Assembly: GCA_012656075.1 (NCBI GenBank) | Contig: JAAKBF010000015.1 | Location: 1-64,000, forward strand | Direction: 5' to 3' | Origin: Phytophthora hibernalis | Taxonomy: Eukaryota > Oomycota > Peronosporomycetes > Peronosporales > Peronosporaceae | DNA: 64,000 bases | Part shown: piece after piece, positions 54,782-64,000 of the stretch | How positions within the stretch are numbered: the stretch's first letter is position 1 | Layout of the letters: each line of letters opens with the position of its first letter | Position numbers and translations under genes: made by a program | Notes under the pieces: model-generated | What the model saw: the letters and a program-made list of their open reading frames with translations, nothing else | What the model was told of the DNA's origin: nothing | The model's database searches: none

Positions 54782-57700
54782 TCTCATGATCTTGTCAACT
54801 TGACAAACTCGCTGGGATCGCCGGAGCCTTCCGTCGCTGGGTCCAGTCAAGCTCCGACGCCCTCCGCTTAGGCCACCCAAGATCACCAGCAGGCTGATAC
54901 TTCGGATCGGCCGGGACCGCTGGACTCATCAGTGGATATTGCTGATGGCTCAGCCACCCTAGCTGAACCAGTGAGTGACTCGGCGAATCTCGCGGCAGGC
55001 GATTCCGCTGGTCTCGCTGGGATTCGTCGAGCTCTCGCTCAGCAAGGAGAAGAGCAGAGACAGCGTGATGCTTCTCTCGCTCTGCTGGTCTCGTTTCTGC
55101 TGACCAGCTTTCCTCCACCCGCCGACGCTTCAACTCGCCAGGCCATTCTTGGGGCAAAATCGCCAGCTTCTATCTTGGCTGCGTTGCAACGTGATGTTGT
55201 GCCTCTCCCAGATGTGTCTGCCGAAATCGCCGAGCTTCGGACCAAGCTCGCCAAGTCTGAGCGAGTGTCTTCTGCTCGGTACAAGCGAATGGAGTCGACG
55301 ATCGCTGAGTCGGCCTCTTTGCGCCACCAGCGAGATACCGTCACCAAAGAGCTGCGAAATTATCGTTCGGGTTCTTTGCGCACGACTGAGCTAACAGAAT
55401 CGTTCAACAAGACGATCGCTCAGCTCACGGCGGAGTCCCGTACCATTATCGCTCAGAAAAGCGACCGTTCTCGTGCTGCCGAGGCGACCATTCGGAAGAT
55501 TCAGGCTGAGCTCGAGAATCGCGACCGGACTTGTGTAAGTCCTGGTCAGAAGATTATTGAGATCAAGGCGGAGCACACCACTCTTCACGGAGTGGCCTCA
55601 ACATATTACCTCCAACTCCAGGAGGCCAAGGTCTTGCTTTGCTCGGGTGGCGACCACGCTCTCCGCGAAGCTCGTCGAACGATCGAGTCGTTGCAGGGTA
55701 CTGTCCTGCGGCAGAAGCGTATTATCGCTCACCGCGGTCGCTACCCGTATACGACCCGCACTTGGCTGTCGCTGCTCTGGGTGGCGTTGATGTCCCGGAC
55801 TGGATCCTAGGGACCTCCAAAATAACGCTCGTCTTTGTCGGCTACTCGCCGAGCGCTTCCCTGAGTCGTTGGAGCTTCGTTCTTCGCGCCGGTCCTGTGA
55901 AGTTACTCTCTCGATCCGTCCAGCGAGCTCGTCGAGCGGGTTATCTTCGAGCTCAGCGTTTCCGGCGTCGGCGAGCTCGGCTAATGTTACCCCGGCGAGT
56001 GCAGCGTTGTCGGTTTCTCCATCTTTTCCGCGGTATCATCTGAATGTTCGCCGAGATCTTCACGCCACAAACGGTCCAAGTCGGCTTCGCGCCACCGGAG
56101 ACACCGTTCGGTTTCCCAGCTAAGGAGCGCGCCGCTGAAGACGTTGACCCCGGCCGAGCGCCTCCGTCGGTATTCTAACCCAGCGAATCCGACGGCGGCC
56201 GGGCACCGGCGGATCCGGTCTAAGTGTGTTTCTCGCGGCGAGTTTGAACGTCCCGTGCCTGGCGAGGAGGGTTTCGACGCGTCGACGACTTTACTCCGGG
56301 CGGAAGTGGTCGCCGAGCATGTGCCTTCGCTGCCTATCCCAGGGCGACGTCGTCTCCGCTCTCCAGCGGCTGGTCTTACCCGCTAATTCTAGCGGTTGTT
56401 ACTCACTGATTCCTCTTTCACAACGAGAATCCGGTCGAAGGCGATGGGACCGAGGTCGAAGTCGACGAGTCGCCCGATCTTGGGGCAGACTCGTCGAGCT
56501 CCGTTGATCCAGACTTGGCGAGTTCTTCAGCCGTCTTGGTGAGTTTATCTCTGGCCGCGAGCTCCTCGCTCGGTCGTATAAGTTCTTCGCCGAGTCCACC
56601 ATCTGGATCTGTGGCCTCCACTGACTCGTCGATAGAGTCGACTCCAGCAGTGGTCTCGTCGAGTTCGTCTACTTCCGTGTCGACTCCTTCGCTGAGTTCC
56701 GTAGTCTCCGTTCCGGTCTCGACTAGCCCTACGATGCCTCCTCTCCTCCTCGACGTCGCCTCTCGAGCAGCAGCAAAAAAATTTGCTTGTATTACTCAGG
56801 CTGTGCTCGCCGAGTTAGACGTCCTTGACGAAGATGCATTGAACGGTTCACCCATTCCAGCTTCGCCGAAGGTGCCCCTCTGGTGACATTGAGCTTGGAA
56901 TTTCGCCGAGCCAGACCAGCGACTCACTGCCTACTCCTCAGCTGTCATCGGGTGGTTCTCTTGTGAGCTCGTCGAGCGGAATGTCTCATCGAGATTTCCT
57001 TATGGACGTCGAGGCTGAACATAGCTGTTCATCGTCAGCTAGCACCTTGATTCTCCGGACCGAGCGCCTCCACGTGGCAAGCTACAGAGATATGCTGATG
57101 CTCGTCAAAAAGCTCCGCGTTCCGTCAAGCGAGGAGTGCGCCGGCTCCTCAATCGAAGAACTCGTCGAAGAAGCGAGCTGCCCCCAAGTCTTCTCGCCGA
57201 GCTGCCAAGAAAGCCAAGAACTCATCGATTGTTGATGATTCTGGTCCCAAGTCGTCGAGCAAGATTGTCCCGGCCCCTCAGGCCGCCAAACCTACGGTTT
57301 CAAACCCAAAAGGTTCGGGCAGTTGCTCCTGTCGCCAAGTCATCTACGAAAGGCAAGGCGCCGGCTTCCAACAAGCGTTTGACGGGTTCGCACTCGTCGA
57401 AGTCATCCAAGAAGACTCCGAACACTCCTTCGCCGAGCCAGCCTTCGCCGACTCCTGGCACGGTGGAAGTGACAGCACCGTTGCAGTTGCCAATCGCGAC
57501 ACTGCGCGCGAGGCTCGAGAGACTCCTTCAATGCGTCAGACTCGCAACGTGGAGTTCTATCATTATGGGTCTGCGCGTTGCTGGGCGAAAATGTTGGCTT
57601 GTCGTTCTCCGGTCAAGATGCTAGATAACGGAGGCAAGTCTAGTTTGGTGCCGACGCCAACTACTCTCGACGGGCTCCAGAAGTGGATAGATGTGTTCAA

Positions 57701-58520
57701 TCCGTCTCATCCATGCCAACAAGTTCTCGCCCAGTTCCCGGAGACTCCAATTTTCGTCCCGGCGAGCGAGATTGACGCAGCCCGTCAACGTCTGCATTCC
57801 AAGAAGAAGTCGGCGAAATCGACGACTCCTTTGATGATCGTTTGTGACGCTTGAGCTCGTTTCTTGGGCGATAGTCGGGAATTCGACGAGTCGCAACTCC
57901 ACGATTCTCGTACCAAGATTTTCGTGGCTCTCTGGGAGAGGGACCACTGGATCGTGGATTCAAGTGTCTTGTTGGGTTTACACCCAGACCTAAATCCAGG
58001 CTCACCCGCGTCGGAGTTCGCCGTCATTCACGAGTTGTGGGCGGTGTACACTCTTGAGCGTAAGCGTCGAGGCGACCTGTTGCGGATCGTCATGAAGTCC
58101 TACGAGGAAGCACTCCGGGTTGCAGTCAGTTCTCGCTCAGCTCGAGGCCCTTCGCCGAGTCTCGACTCCGAGCTCAACTTTGAGCCTACGGTTCCCACAT
58201 TTTCGTTGATCAACCAGCCAATGTCCCCGTCTCGGTCGAATTGGTTCGCTGAGCTCAAGGACTTGGACGTTCAAGAACCTTGGCGAGTGTGGTGGGTGAC
58301 TCGTCCAGAGTTGCACCCATACAACACGTGTTTCCGTCCGCGCAACCCAGGGTTTCCAGTGTTTGCCCCTGGAGACTTTTCCGTGGGCGACGTCGAGAGG
58401 ACTTTGCAGGAGGACACTGATCCCAACGAACCAGAGCCTCATGTTTGTGACGAGAATGCTCAGCCTCCGGCCAATCGTGTCGGGCTTCACATTTTCGAGC
58501 AAATTTTCGACGAGGCCTAA
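54782..58520 (+). pseudogene. Antisense open-frame series of Gypsy element B, function unknown
   Basis: This stretch lies on the strand opposite pol, 3' of the chromodomain. I do not recognise the protein. 54932-55810 encodes a long coiled coil (AEIAELRTKLAKSERVSSAR; LTESFNKTIAQLTAESRTII). A Ser-rich part follows (56515-56886), then a basic Ala/Lys-rich stretch with KKRAAPKSSRRAAKKAKNSS (57170-57230) that could be a nuclear signal. A folded C-terminal part spans 57531-58520 (TLDGLQKWIDVFNPSHPCQQ; FVALWERDHWIVDSSVLLGL; EPWRVWWVTRPELHPYNTCF). The frame changes about six times with few internal stops. The gene may be intact in other copies. Confidence 0.45.
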
Positions 58521-58717
58521 GCAGTCGTTTCGCTGAGACTCCCAGTTCGCCCAGTTGCAGTTTTCGAGGAGTCTTGGTAGTTATTTCTTTTTCTTCATGT
58601 GGTCCGTACTCATCCATTTCGTAATATCAAAAATATTAGTTGACGCAGTAGCTTTCGCTCACTCGACCTGCCTGCTTGTCTTCACAGGTCGGTGGTATTT
58701 TGCCATATGCAATAGCT

Positions 58718-58900
58718 TTAACACTCGTCTGCAACTTGCACTATTTGTAGACGGTTTCCACGTTTCTTTTGTCGAAGATAGTCGAAGAGAAGACCTCCAC
58801 ACGATAAATTCGAAAGTGGTTCCCATCTGGGTTCGTCATAGCCTACCCATTTTACCAGAAACCGGCGCTGGGCTCGGTCCGTACTCGTCGAGAGTGGCAT
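58718..58900 (-). CDS. Element B chromodomain
   Basis: RRFLVKWVGYDEPRWEPLSN followed by GGLLFDYLRQKK is a chromodomain of the Gypsy-integrase type, with its aromatic residues at W and Y. It ends the pol frame. A stop or frameshift separates it from the integrase C-terminus at 58928. Confidence 0.75.
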   Translation of the reverse strand: MPLSTSTDRAQRRFLVKWVGYDEPRWEPLSNLSCGGLLFDYLRQKKRGNRLQIVQVADEC

Positions 58901-58927
58901 TTCGTCCCTAAGGATGGCTTCGACTTC

Positions 58928-59266
58928 TTATCGACCAGTCTGTTCGTCAGGTTCCCAGATGTCTTCTGGCAGCAGTTCCTCGTCGAAATCCAATCGATCG
59001 GCTTCGCTGAGTCCTTTGACTAGCGAAGTCGTAGGCCTTTCGCCGAGCTCGGTCACTTTCTTCAGTCTGGACACGTGGACTACTGGATAGAACCGGTAGC
59101 CGCTCTTGTCTGGCAGCTCCAGCTCGTAGGCGAACTCCTCGATTATCTGCTTGATCCGAAACGGACCGTGCCATCGAGGGGCTAACTTCTTCTTCAGGCC
59201 TGGTTTGACACGCTCCATGAACAGCCAGACTTGGTCTCCAATCTTGAACAGAGACTGTTTTGGCAC
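58928..59266 (-). CDS. Element B integrase C-terminal (GPY/F) domain
   Basis: FKIGDQVWLFMERVKPG, KLAPRWHGPFRIKQIIEEFA and FYPVVHVSRLKKV are the conserved GPY/F module. A variable acidic tail (DFDEELLPEDIWEPD) links to the chromodomain. Confidence 0.8.
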   Translation of the reverse strand: MPKQSLFKIGDQVWLFMERVKPGLKKKLAPRWHGPFRIKQIIEEFAYELELPDKSGYRFYPVVHVSRLKKVTELGERPTTSLVKGLSEADRLDFDEELLPEDIWEPDEQTGR

Positions 59267-59422
59267 GGCGAGTCCGTCGCTATTGTTTGCTTCAGCTGTC
59301 TCCTCGCTCGTCGAGTCATTCGGTATGACTTTCTGCTCGCTCCGACTCAGCGAGGCGTTGTGTTCCTTTGCTCGCCGGGCCTTTTCTTTCAGCTGGTACT
59401 CATAGGCTAGCTTGAGCGCTAT

Positions 59423-60457
59423 TTACCGTTGTCGGTCAGCCTCTCGACGCCGTTTTGTGGCTTTCGCTGAGGTGGTTTGTTTCGCGTCGTCTTTCGAGAC
59501 TCGGTGAATGGAGGATGTCATCGATTTAAGTGTTGACTGAGCGTCCCAGCCGTGTACTAAGTAAAACGGCGTTTCTCGCCGGGTTGAATCACTCGAATTA
59601 TTGATTGCGTAGACCAGTTTCTCAGCGATGTCGTCCCAGTCAGCTTGAAGCGGGTCTTCCACGTCGACACGCACCGCTTGTATCATGGTCTTCACACTGC
59701 GTTCCTGCTGTCCGTTCGCTTGTGGTCGGTAGCTCAGTGTAGCTCGAGACCTCGACTGCATCATCTCCGAGAAAGTCTGAAAGACTTCGCTCATAAATCT
59801 TGGGTCTCGGTCGCGTCAGATGAGCGATGGTGCGCCAAATCGACGGAATATGCACTCTTCGAATGCTTTAGCCACTTCGAGTGCCCCAGTATCGCCCATC
59901 GCCTTAGCGATGACAAACCCGGTGAAGTGATCTTGGAATAGAAGGAGAGCCATGTTTCCTCGCTGAGTCTTCGGTAATGGTATAACGAAGTCCATCGACA
60001 CAATCTGGAAAGGTCGGTCGGAGACGACGTTACCTGGCGAATATCCGCGAAGTTGAGGCTTGCTCTTACAGGCTTGCACATGCTTGACCACGTCGGCATA
60101 CAGACCGATCCAATACTAATCGGCCTTCACCCGGTGATAAGTCCTAACGATGCCTTGATGTCCTCCTTCAATGAAGTTATGGCAATTCGCCAACATTTCG
60201 TCGATGAGTGTGGTTGGCACTACCATTTTTAGCTTTGTGTCGTGCTCATCGGGTCTACCTCGTTCTCTGCGACGGCTCATGTAATACAGTAGGCCGTCCT
60301 CGCTGAGTACAACATTATCGGCTACTTTGCCGGCGTCGCCGGCTCTTCGCCGAGTGAGCTCATCGAAATCACCTCGCAAATATTTCTTCAGGTCAGCCCA
60401 TCGACATTCTTCGACTTGCGCCGTTGATATCCGGCCTTGTCGCTCAGCTTGGATCAC
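59423..60457 (-). pseudogene. Element B integrase, zinc and catalytic domains
   Basis: From 60457: the zinc region (CHNFIEGGHQGIVRTYHR for the two His, CKSKPQLRGYS later) with a stop at 60116. The core frame gives IVSMDFVIPLP (first Asp) and HFTGFVIAKAMGDTGALEVA. The second Asp lies at the frame change near 59818, where the sequence reads as (D)RDPRFMSEVFQTF. YRPQANGQQERSVKTMIQAV carries Glu at the expected place. Two interruptions; all catalytic residues are recognisable. Confidence 0.75.
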
Positions 60458-61481
60458 TAGAGGTTGACGTCTTCAGCACTTGGCAGTTCCTGACGTTCTG
60501 AGCAAGCTTTGCCCTGCTCTACTACTCGCTGAGCTTCTGGAGGGTGGTACTCCATTTCGAACTCGTCAACTGGGTTATCATTGACGGATAGACTCGGCGT
60601 ATCGGACTCTACTGGCATGTCGGGTGCCGGTTCGCTCGCTGGGTCTTGTTCTTCGTCTTCGGCGAATCGAACTCGACGAACTGGTTGAGTTTGACTTCGA
60701 GTACTCACTGAGAATTTAGAAGGACCTTCTTCTGCTTCGTTCGTCCAGCTTTCCCCGACGTCCAGCTTTTCCTGTATCCGGTTCAACGTCTTTAGCTCAG
60801 CTTTGCGGTCACCGCTAGAACGACATGCCCGGCTTTCGCTTCTAGAGCTTCTGTGGCTAACGTATCTGCTGCTGAGTTGTAGCATCGGACTACATGGAGG
60901 TAACGTACTGAGTTGAGGCGATCGATGAGTTCCTTATGGTGCGCCAACTGAATTTGCAACGTCTCCTTCCTGCATGCGATCACCCCCATGGATTGCTGGA
61001 TTGCGAGCCTGGAATCGCCGACTATAATAAGGTCGTTGATGCCCCGGTCAAGGGCCGCAATTACGCCGTTATTCATTCCGGAGTACTCGGCGATATTGAC
61101 CGTGGTTTCCAAGAGGTGATCACTCGCAGCGATCACAATGTCCCACATCGGCAACCGCCACAAGATCCACGAGCAACTACCATAGCCGCCATACTTCACC
61201 GTCTTCGCCGACCCGTCGAATGACAGGACGTATCCCTCAAAGCCGTGTGGTACGTGCGCATATAGCAATTCTGGGTCCAGGCGGACACTCGCTGAGTTCT
61301 TAGATGGTGGTCCAATGTGTGCTAACGACTCGTCGAGTCCAATGTGAGGAGTTATAGAGGCTTGCAACAGCTTAGCGAATTCGATATCCCGCTCTCGCAC
61401 CCGTTTAATTTTCAAGTGGTAAGGTGAGAGCAGGACGGCGAAGCTCACTAGTCGCCCGTACAATGCCTTCGACGAGAACAC
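60457..61481 (-). CDS. Element B second (archaeal/plant-type) RNase H and linker
   Basis: GYVLSFDGSAKTVKYGGYGS (first Asp), TVNIAEYSGMNNGVIAAL (Glu), LIIVGDSRLAIQQSMGVI (Asp) and SAADTLATEALEA (last Asp) give the full catalytic set of a type-I RNase H of the kind acquired separately by some retroelements. It is preceded by the retroelement's own RNase H remnants and followed by a Ser/Pro/Glu-rich linker (60457-60885). Confidence 0.75.
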
Positions 61482-62165
61482 CCATTATAAGGTGGAGAAC
61501 CGGGTGTAGATATGGATTTGTCTTGCCCGCCACCAGCGTATACCATATCTTCTGCAATTGAAGCAACGCAAGCACCTCTCGCTCAGCTGGGTGGTTTGAA
61601 CTAGCTCTCTTTCCTCACTCGGCCAGAAACTCAATGGGTGCAGTTTCCATCATGCATCTGCATCAGGGTGCTACTCAACGCCCAGTCATTAGCAAAGACC
61701 ATACATAGACGTCTTTCGCTGAGTCAAAGTCCCTCAAGTAATAATTCTGTCACCTTCCGCGTTAGCTCAGCGATGAAGCTCTGGCGGTCGATAGTCTTCC
61801 ACTACCGAAGTCATCTTCCTTCAGCTGATAAAGCACTACTCCATACAATGCTAGGTTTGAATGAACCGGCTTTAGTAATTAAGTGCGCCAAGGAATGCCT
61901 GCATTCCTTTTTTCGATGACGGGATGGAAGCTCGGCTATCGCAGCCAGCTTGGGATCCGCGGCAATTCCGTCGGCCGTCACTTTGCCAGACAAGGAAGTC
62001 GACCATCGGCTGGACAAAATACTCTTGGTGAAACTCATACTGATTGTGCGCTCGGCGAATCGGTTCAGCAACCGGTCGAGCGTGTTGAGGCACTCGTCAA
62101 AGGTTGCACCTAAAGCAAATATCGTCGACAAACGACCGTCGACCAAAGACCGGAATTAGCTGCTG
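61482..62165 (-). pseudogene. Element B RT end and first RNase H, fused to a viral-type gene
   Basis: RT catalytic block SFVDDIC (about 62115-62140), then in the next frame TFDECLNTLDRLLNRFAERT, SMSFTKSIL and KVTADGIAADPKLAAIAELP. Near 61895-61930 a frame gives SSKKGMQAFLGALNY. Fragments to 61482 (NDWALSSTLMQMHDG near 61645-61700) belong to the first RNase H. The upstream half of RT is absent. The minus-strand frame passes without a stop from the structural gene into FVDDIC. Confidence 0.75.
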
Positions 62166-63041
62166 ACTCGTCCGGTTCACCTTACTGAACATGTCGTTCA
62201 TGATCGACACGGATGTGTCTCTGAAATGCACTCGCTGATCATTTTGGTTGTAGATGGTGATCGTAATCGATGATCGAGCTCCATTGAAGCAATTCATCCA
62301 CGCATACTGACTTGGTTTATAGGAGATCAATTGTCCAATGCCTGCATCACCTCGATCGAAAGCGCTCAGGATATCACCAGAAGCGACGTAGTCGTTCTTA
62401 ACGAGATCGCATCGCACAATGTAGCTTGATGTTGGATGAACCATTGGAATAGTATTCGAGATCAAAGAATACGCAGTCGTTTGCGAAGCCGCCGGATACG
62501 TAGCCGTAGTGAAGCCCAAGACCTTACCAAAGGCGGCATTGTCGATGATCAAACGAGGAACGCGAGTCGTTGTTGGGAGTCCAGATCCTCCAGCAGAGTA
62601 CAAACCGGTTGTAGGGCGTACGAATCCAGTTGGTAGTGAAATTGGCGTTGCTGAGCAATCGAGCTGACACGAGTAATACACGGAATTCTCACTGATTTGA
62701 ATGTAGAAGACGTTATTACCGCTCGCATCAATAAGGTAAGCACCAGCCGAGACCAAAGCTGTCTGAATATACCGATTGATATCAGCATAGCTGAAGTATC
62801 CATCGGGTAGATTGACTGAAACTGTAGATGTCGTTGCCGCGGTAGGGACTTCTACCTTGAATGAGTTGTTGAAGAATGCTAACGAATCAATGTTGAACTC
62901 AGAGTTGTATAGGCTGATCGACTGAATTGCGCAAACGCTATCACTGAAATTAGCAGCTGATCCAGGGAACGAGTATTTCCATTGGGAGTTGAGGCCATCT
63001 TGGACCAAGTTAGTGCTATCGATTTTGACAAAGCTCGCCAT
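62166..63041 (-). CDS. Putative structural (jelly-roll capsid/penton-like) protein, 3'-truncated
   Basis: ATG 63041 opens about 290 residues of a beta-rich, Ser/Thr/Asn-rich protein: FVKIDSTNLVQDGLNSQWKY, SVCAIQSISLYNSEFNIDSL, FSYADINRYIQTALV. Its end, SITITIYNQNDQRVHFRDTS, resembles the terminal strand pattern (xITxxDQxxxxVxFRG) of minor capsid/penton-like proteins in Polinton-like viruses and adintovirus-like elements. The neighbouring packaging ATPase supports this. Its natural end is lost where Gypsy B RT begins at about 62165. Identification rests on context and a weak motif. Confidence 0.5.
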
Positions 63042-63062
63042 ATTAGTTGTATAACTATGGGA
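63042..63062 (-). promoter_or_regulatory. Short AT-rich spacer with TATA-like motif
   Basis: The 20 bp between the ATPase stop and the structural gene ATG contain AGTTATACAACT on the minus strand, a near-palindromic TATA-like motif. Confidence 0.4.
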
Positions 63063-63748
63063 TTATAGTTCCCGCGGATCTAAAATTTTATTAAAATTCC
63101 ATCGCATCTGACCCTTGACTCCATCGATGACCAATGCCTGACCGATATGCGATGTGCATTTATTGTATGCTCTGAATATCATCTCCTGACTCACCCCAGG
63201 TAGATTAAAATCTTTGAGAATGACCTGTAGATCACGCTTTGAGTTAGCTTTGAGGATCACACAGTATTCACTGTTCAAGCGAATCATTTTAGGTAGAGCA
63301 AAAAGCTGTGCGCGAGCAGGATCGAACTCAGTTTGTAGTGTCTGCATCGGATGTAGAAGGTTGAGACCAACTTCTCGAGGACATGTTTGTCAGTGGTGAT
63401 ATCGTCGAAAATCACCAGTTCCGGCTTACCACTATTTAGCGGCGTTCGCCTGATCTGATCTACTGTAGGAGCTGTGTCAGGATCGTAGAAGGAGATGAAG
63501 CCTTCGAGCTTGTCGCGTAGGTAATCATACAAGGGCTGGTTCGGGTTGCGACAGATGACGTGGAGATAGGCATAGACGTTGGGAGAGCTCTTGACGATAT
63601 GGAAGGCCATGTTAGTCTTGCCAGATCCACTCGGGGCAAGCATAATCATTCTATACAACGCGGGAATGCCTAAATCCTTAACCATAAGCGATTTTCCTGG
63701 CCTATATTGCTTAGGAATCGCTCCACCATAGTCGGGGATTAAACTCAT
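63063..63748 (-). CDS. Genome-packaging ATPase (A32/FtsK-HerA type)
   Basis: ATG 63748 starts MSLIPDYGGAIPKQYRPG. Walker A is LAPSGSGKTN (about 63610-63640) and Walker B is LVIFDDITTD (about 63385-63415). YIRCRHYKLSSILLAHS gives the sensor-type end before a shift at a run of five A on the plus strand (63300-63304), which looks one base short. The rest, LPKMIRLNSEYCVILKANSK and RDLQVILKDFNLP, continues to 63063. This is the packaging ATPase shared by Polintons, virophages and large DNA viruses, which drives DNA into capsids. About 225 residues is normal for that group. Confidence 0.75.
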
Positions 63749-63793
63749 GATCACTACTACTTTGGTTCGATACTATATAGCTAACGGGAAAAA
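63749..63793. promoter_or_regulatory. Bidirectional promoter with palindromic CTATATAG
   Basis: The 45 bp between two divergent start codons contain CTATATAG at 63773-63780, which reads the same on both strands and could serve as a TATA element in both directions. Confidence 0.5.
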
Positions 63794-64000
63794 ATGAGTG
63801 GCTTCTCATATCCACAACCTACATTCGTGTCAGATATCTACAATCCAAGCTTCTACCTAACGGTCGACGCTAATGGGTATCTGACCTATGATTATGCTAA
63901 AACTATCTTCCTCGACAGGAACGACTATCGACTGGCTTATCTAAGCGGGGTTTCAGTTGGTATCGGTACTCCAGGAACCGCGCTGGTACTTAATTCATCC
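63794..64000 (+). CDS. N-terminal part of an unknown (probably structural) viral-type protein
   Basis: The ATG at 63794 (AAAAAATGAG context) starts SGFSYPQPTFVSDIYNPSFY, LTVDANGYLTYDYAKTIFLD and RNDYRLAYLSGVSVGIGTPG. It runs off the window. Beta-rich with aromatic residues. Its position opposite the packaging ATPase suggests a particle protein, but no family is recognised. Confidence 0.45.
   Translation, partial: MSGFSYPQPTFVSDIYNPSFYLTVDANGYLTYDYAKTIFLDRNDYRLAYLSGVSVGIGTPGTALVLNSS

Larger units (their letters stand above)
58718..62165 (-). mobile_element. Ty3/Gypsy element B pol, chromodomain type, 5'-truncated
   Basis: Minus-strand order from the right: RT catalytic end, RNase H, a second RNase H, linker, integrase, chromodomain. 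Gag, protease and most of RT are missing, because upstream of the YxDD-like motif the sequence is a viral-type structural gene. With the antisense frames and probable LTR to its left the element would span from about 53.3 kb to 62.1 kb. Confidence 0.8.

Overview
The window is repeat-dense nuclear DNA of an oomycete, almost certainly Phytophthora or a close relative. Supporting evidence: an rDNA fragment with a Phytophthora-type ITS2 (minus strand, 18405-19637), Crinkler (CRN) effector genes with an oomycete-style initiator (CTCATTCC), an oomycete-type START-FYVE protein, and oomycete families of Ty3/Gypsy, Crypton, Helitron and Tc1-like elements. No tRNA gene or CRISPR array was seen.

Layout. 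1-3.0 kb: two CRN remnants in opposite orientation. 3.2-4.0 kb: a foldback element with a 6-bp target duplication. 4.2-6.5 kb: a decayed Crypton (tyrosine recombinase plus GCR1_C-like domain) interrupted by a TTAA-flanked piggyBac-like MITE. 6.6-12.5 kb: fragments of a kinase-like gene, a Ulp1-like protease, an acidic hypothetical protein, a DDE transposase, a copy of the CRN upstream module without its gene, and an 804-bp TA-flanked TIR element. 12.5-28.7 kb: one plus-strand Gypsy element (C) cut by a Tc1/mariner element, a 2.15-kb insertion carrying a pogo-like element, an rDNA fragment, and a complete 8.35-kb LTR retrotransposon (A, minus strand) with CATCC target duplications. Removing the Tc1 element, the 2.15-kb insertion or element A restores element C's reading frame at that site. 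28.7-35.9 kb: a Helitron 3' fragment and a second Helitron that has Rep but no helicase. 36.2-43.9 kb is the only ordinary gene island: START-FYVE protein, MFS transporter, GDSL esterase, acyltransferase-3 protein with a decayed tandem copy, and a small Cys-rich protein. 45-53.3 kb: a satellite array of about 122-bp units. 53.3-62.1 kb: a second chromodomain Gypsy (B) with two RNase H domains. 62.1-64 kb: genes of a Polinton-like or virophage-like element (jelly-roll-like structural protein, A32/FtsK-type packaging ATPase, and a divergent gene running off the window).

Most interesting points. Both chromodomain Gypsy elements carry a long open frame on the strand opposite pol, 3' of integrase. 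In A it overlaps the chromodomain on the other strand. The viral-type gene block is joined directly to a truncated Gypsy reverse transcriptase. An rDNA piece sits inside another reverse transcriptase gene. Many frameshifts, including those in ordinary genes, sit at homopolymer runs with one base too few, so a share of the 'pseudogenes' may be assembly error rather than decay. Coordinates of degraded elements are approximate.
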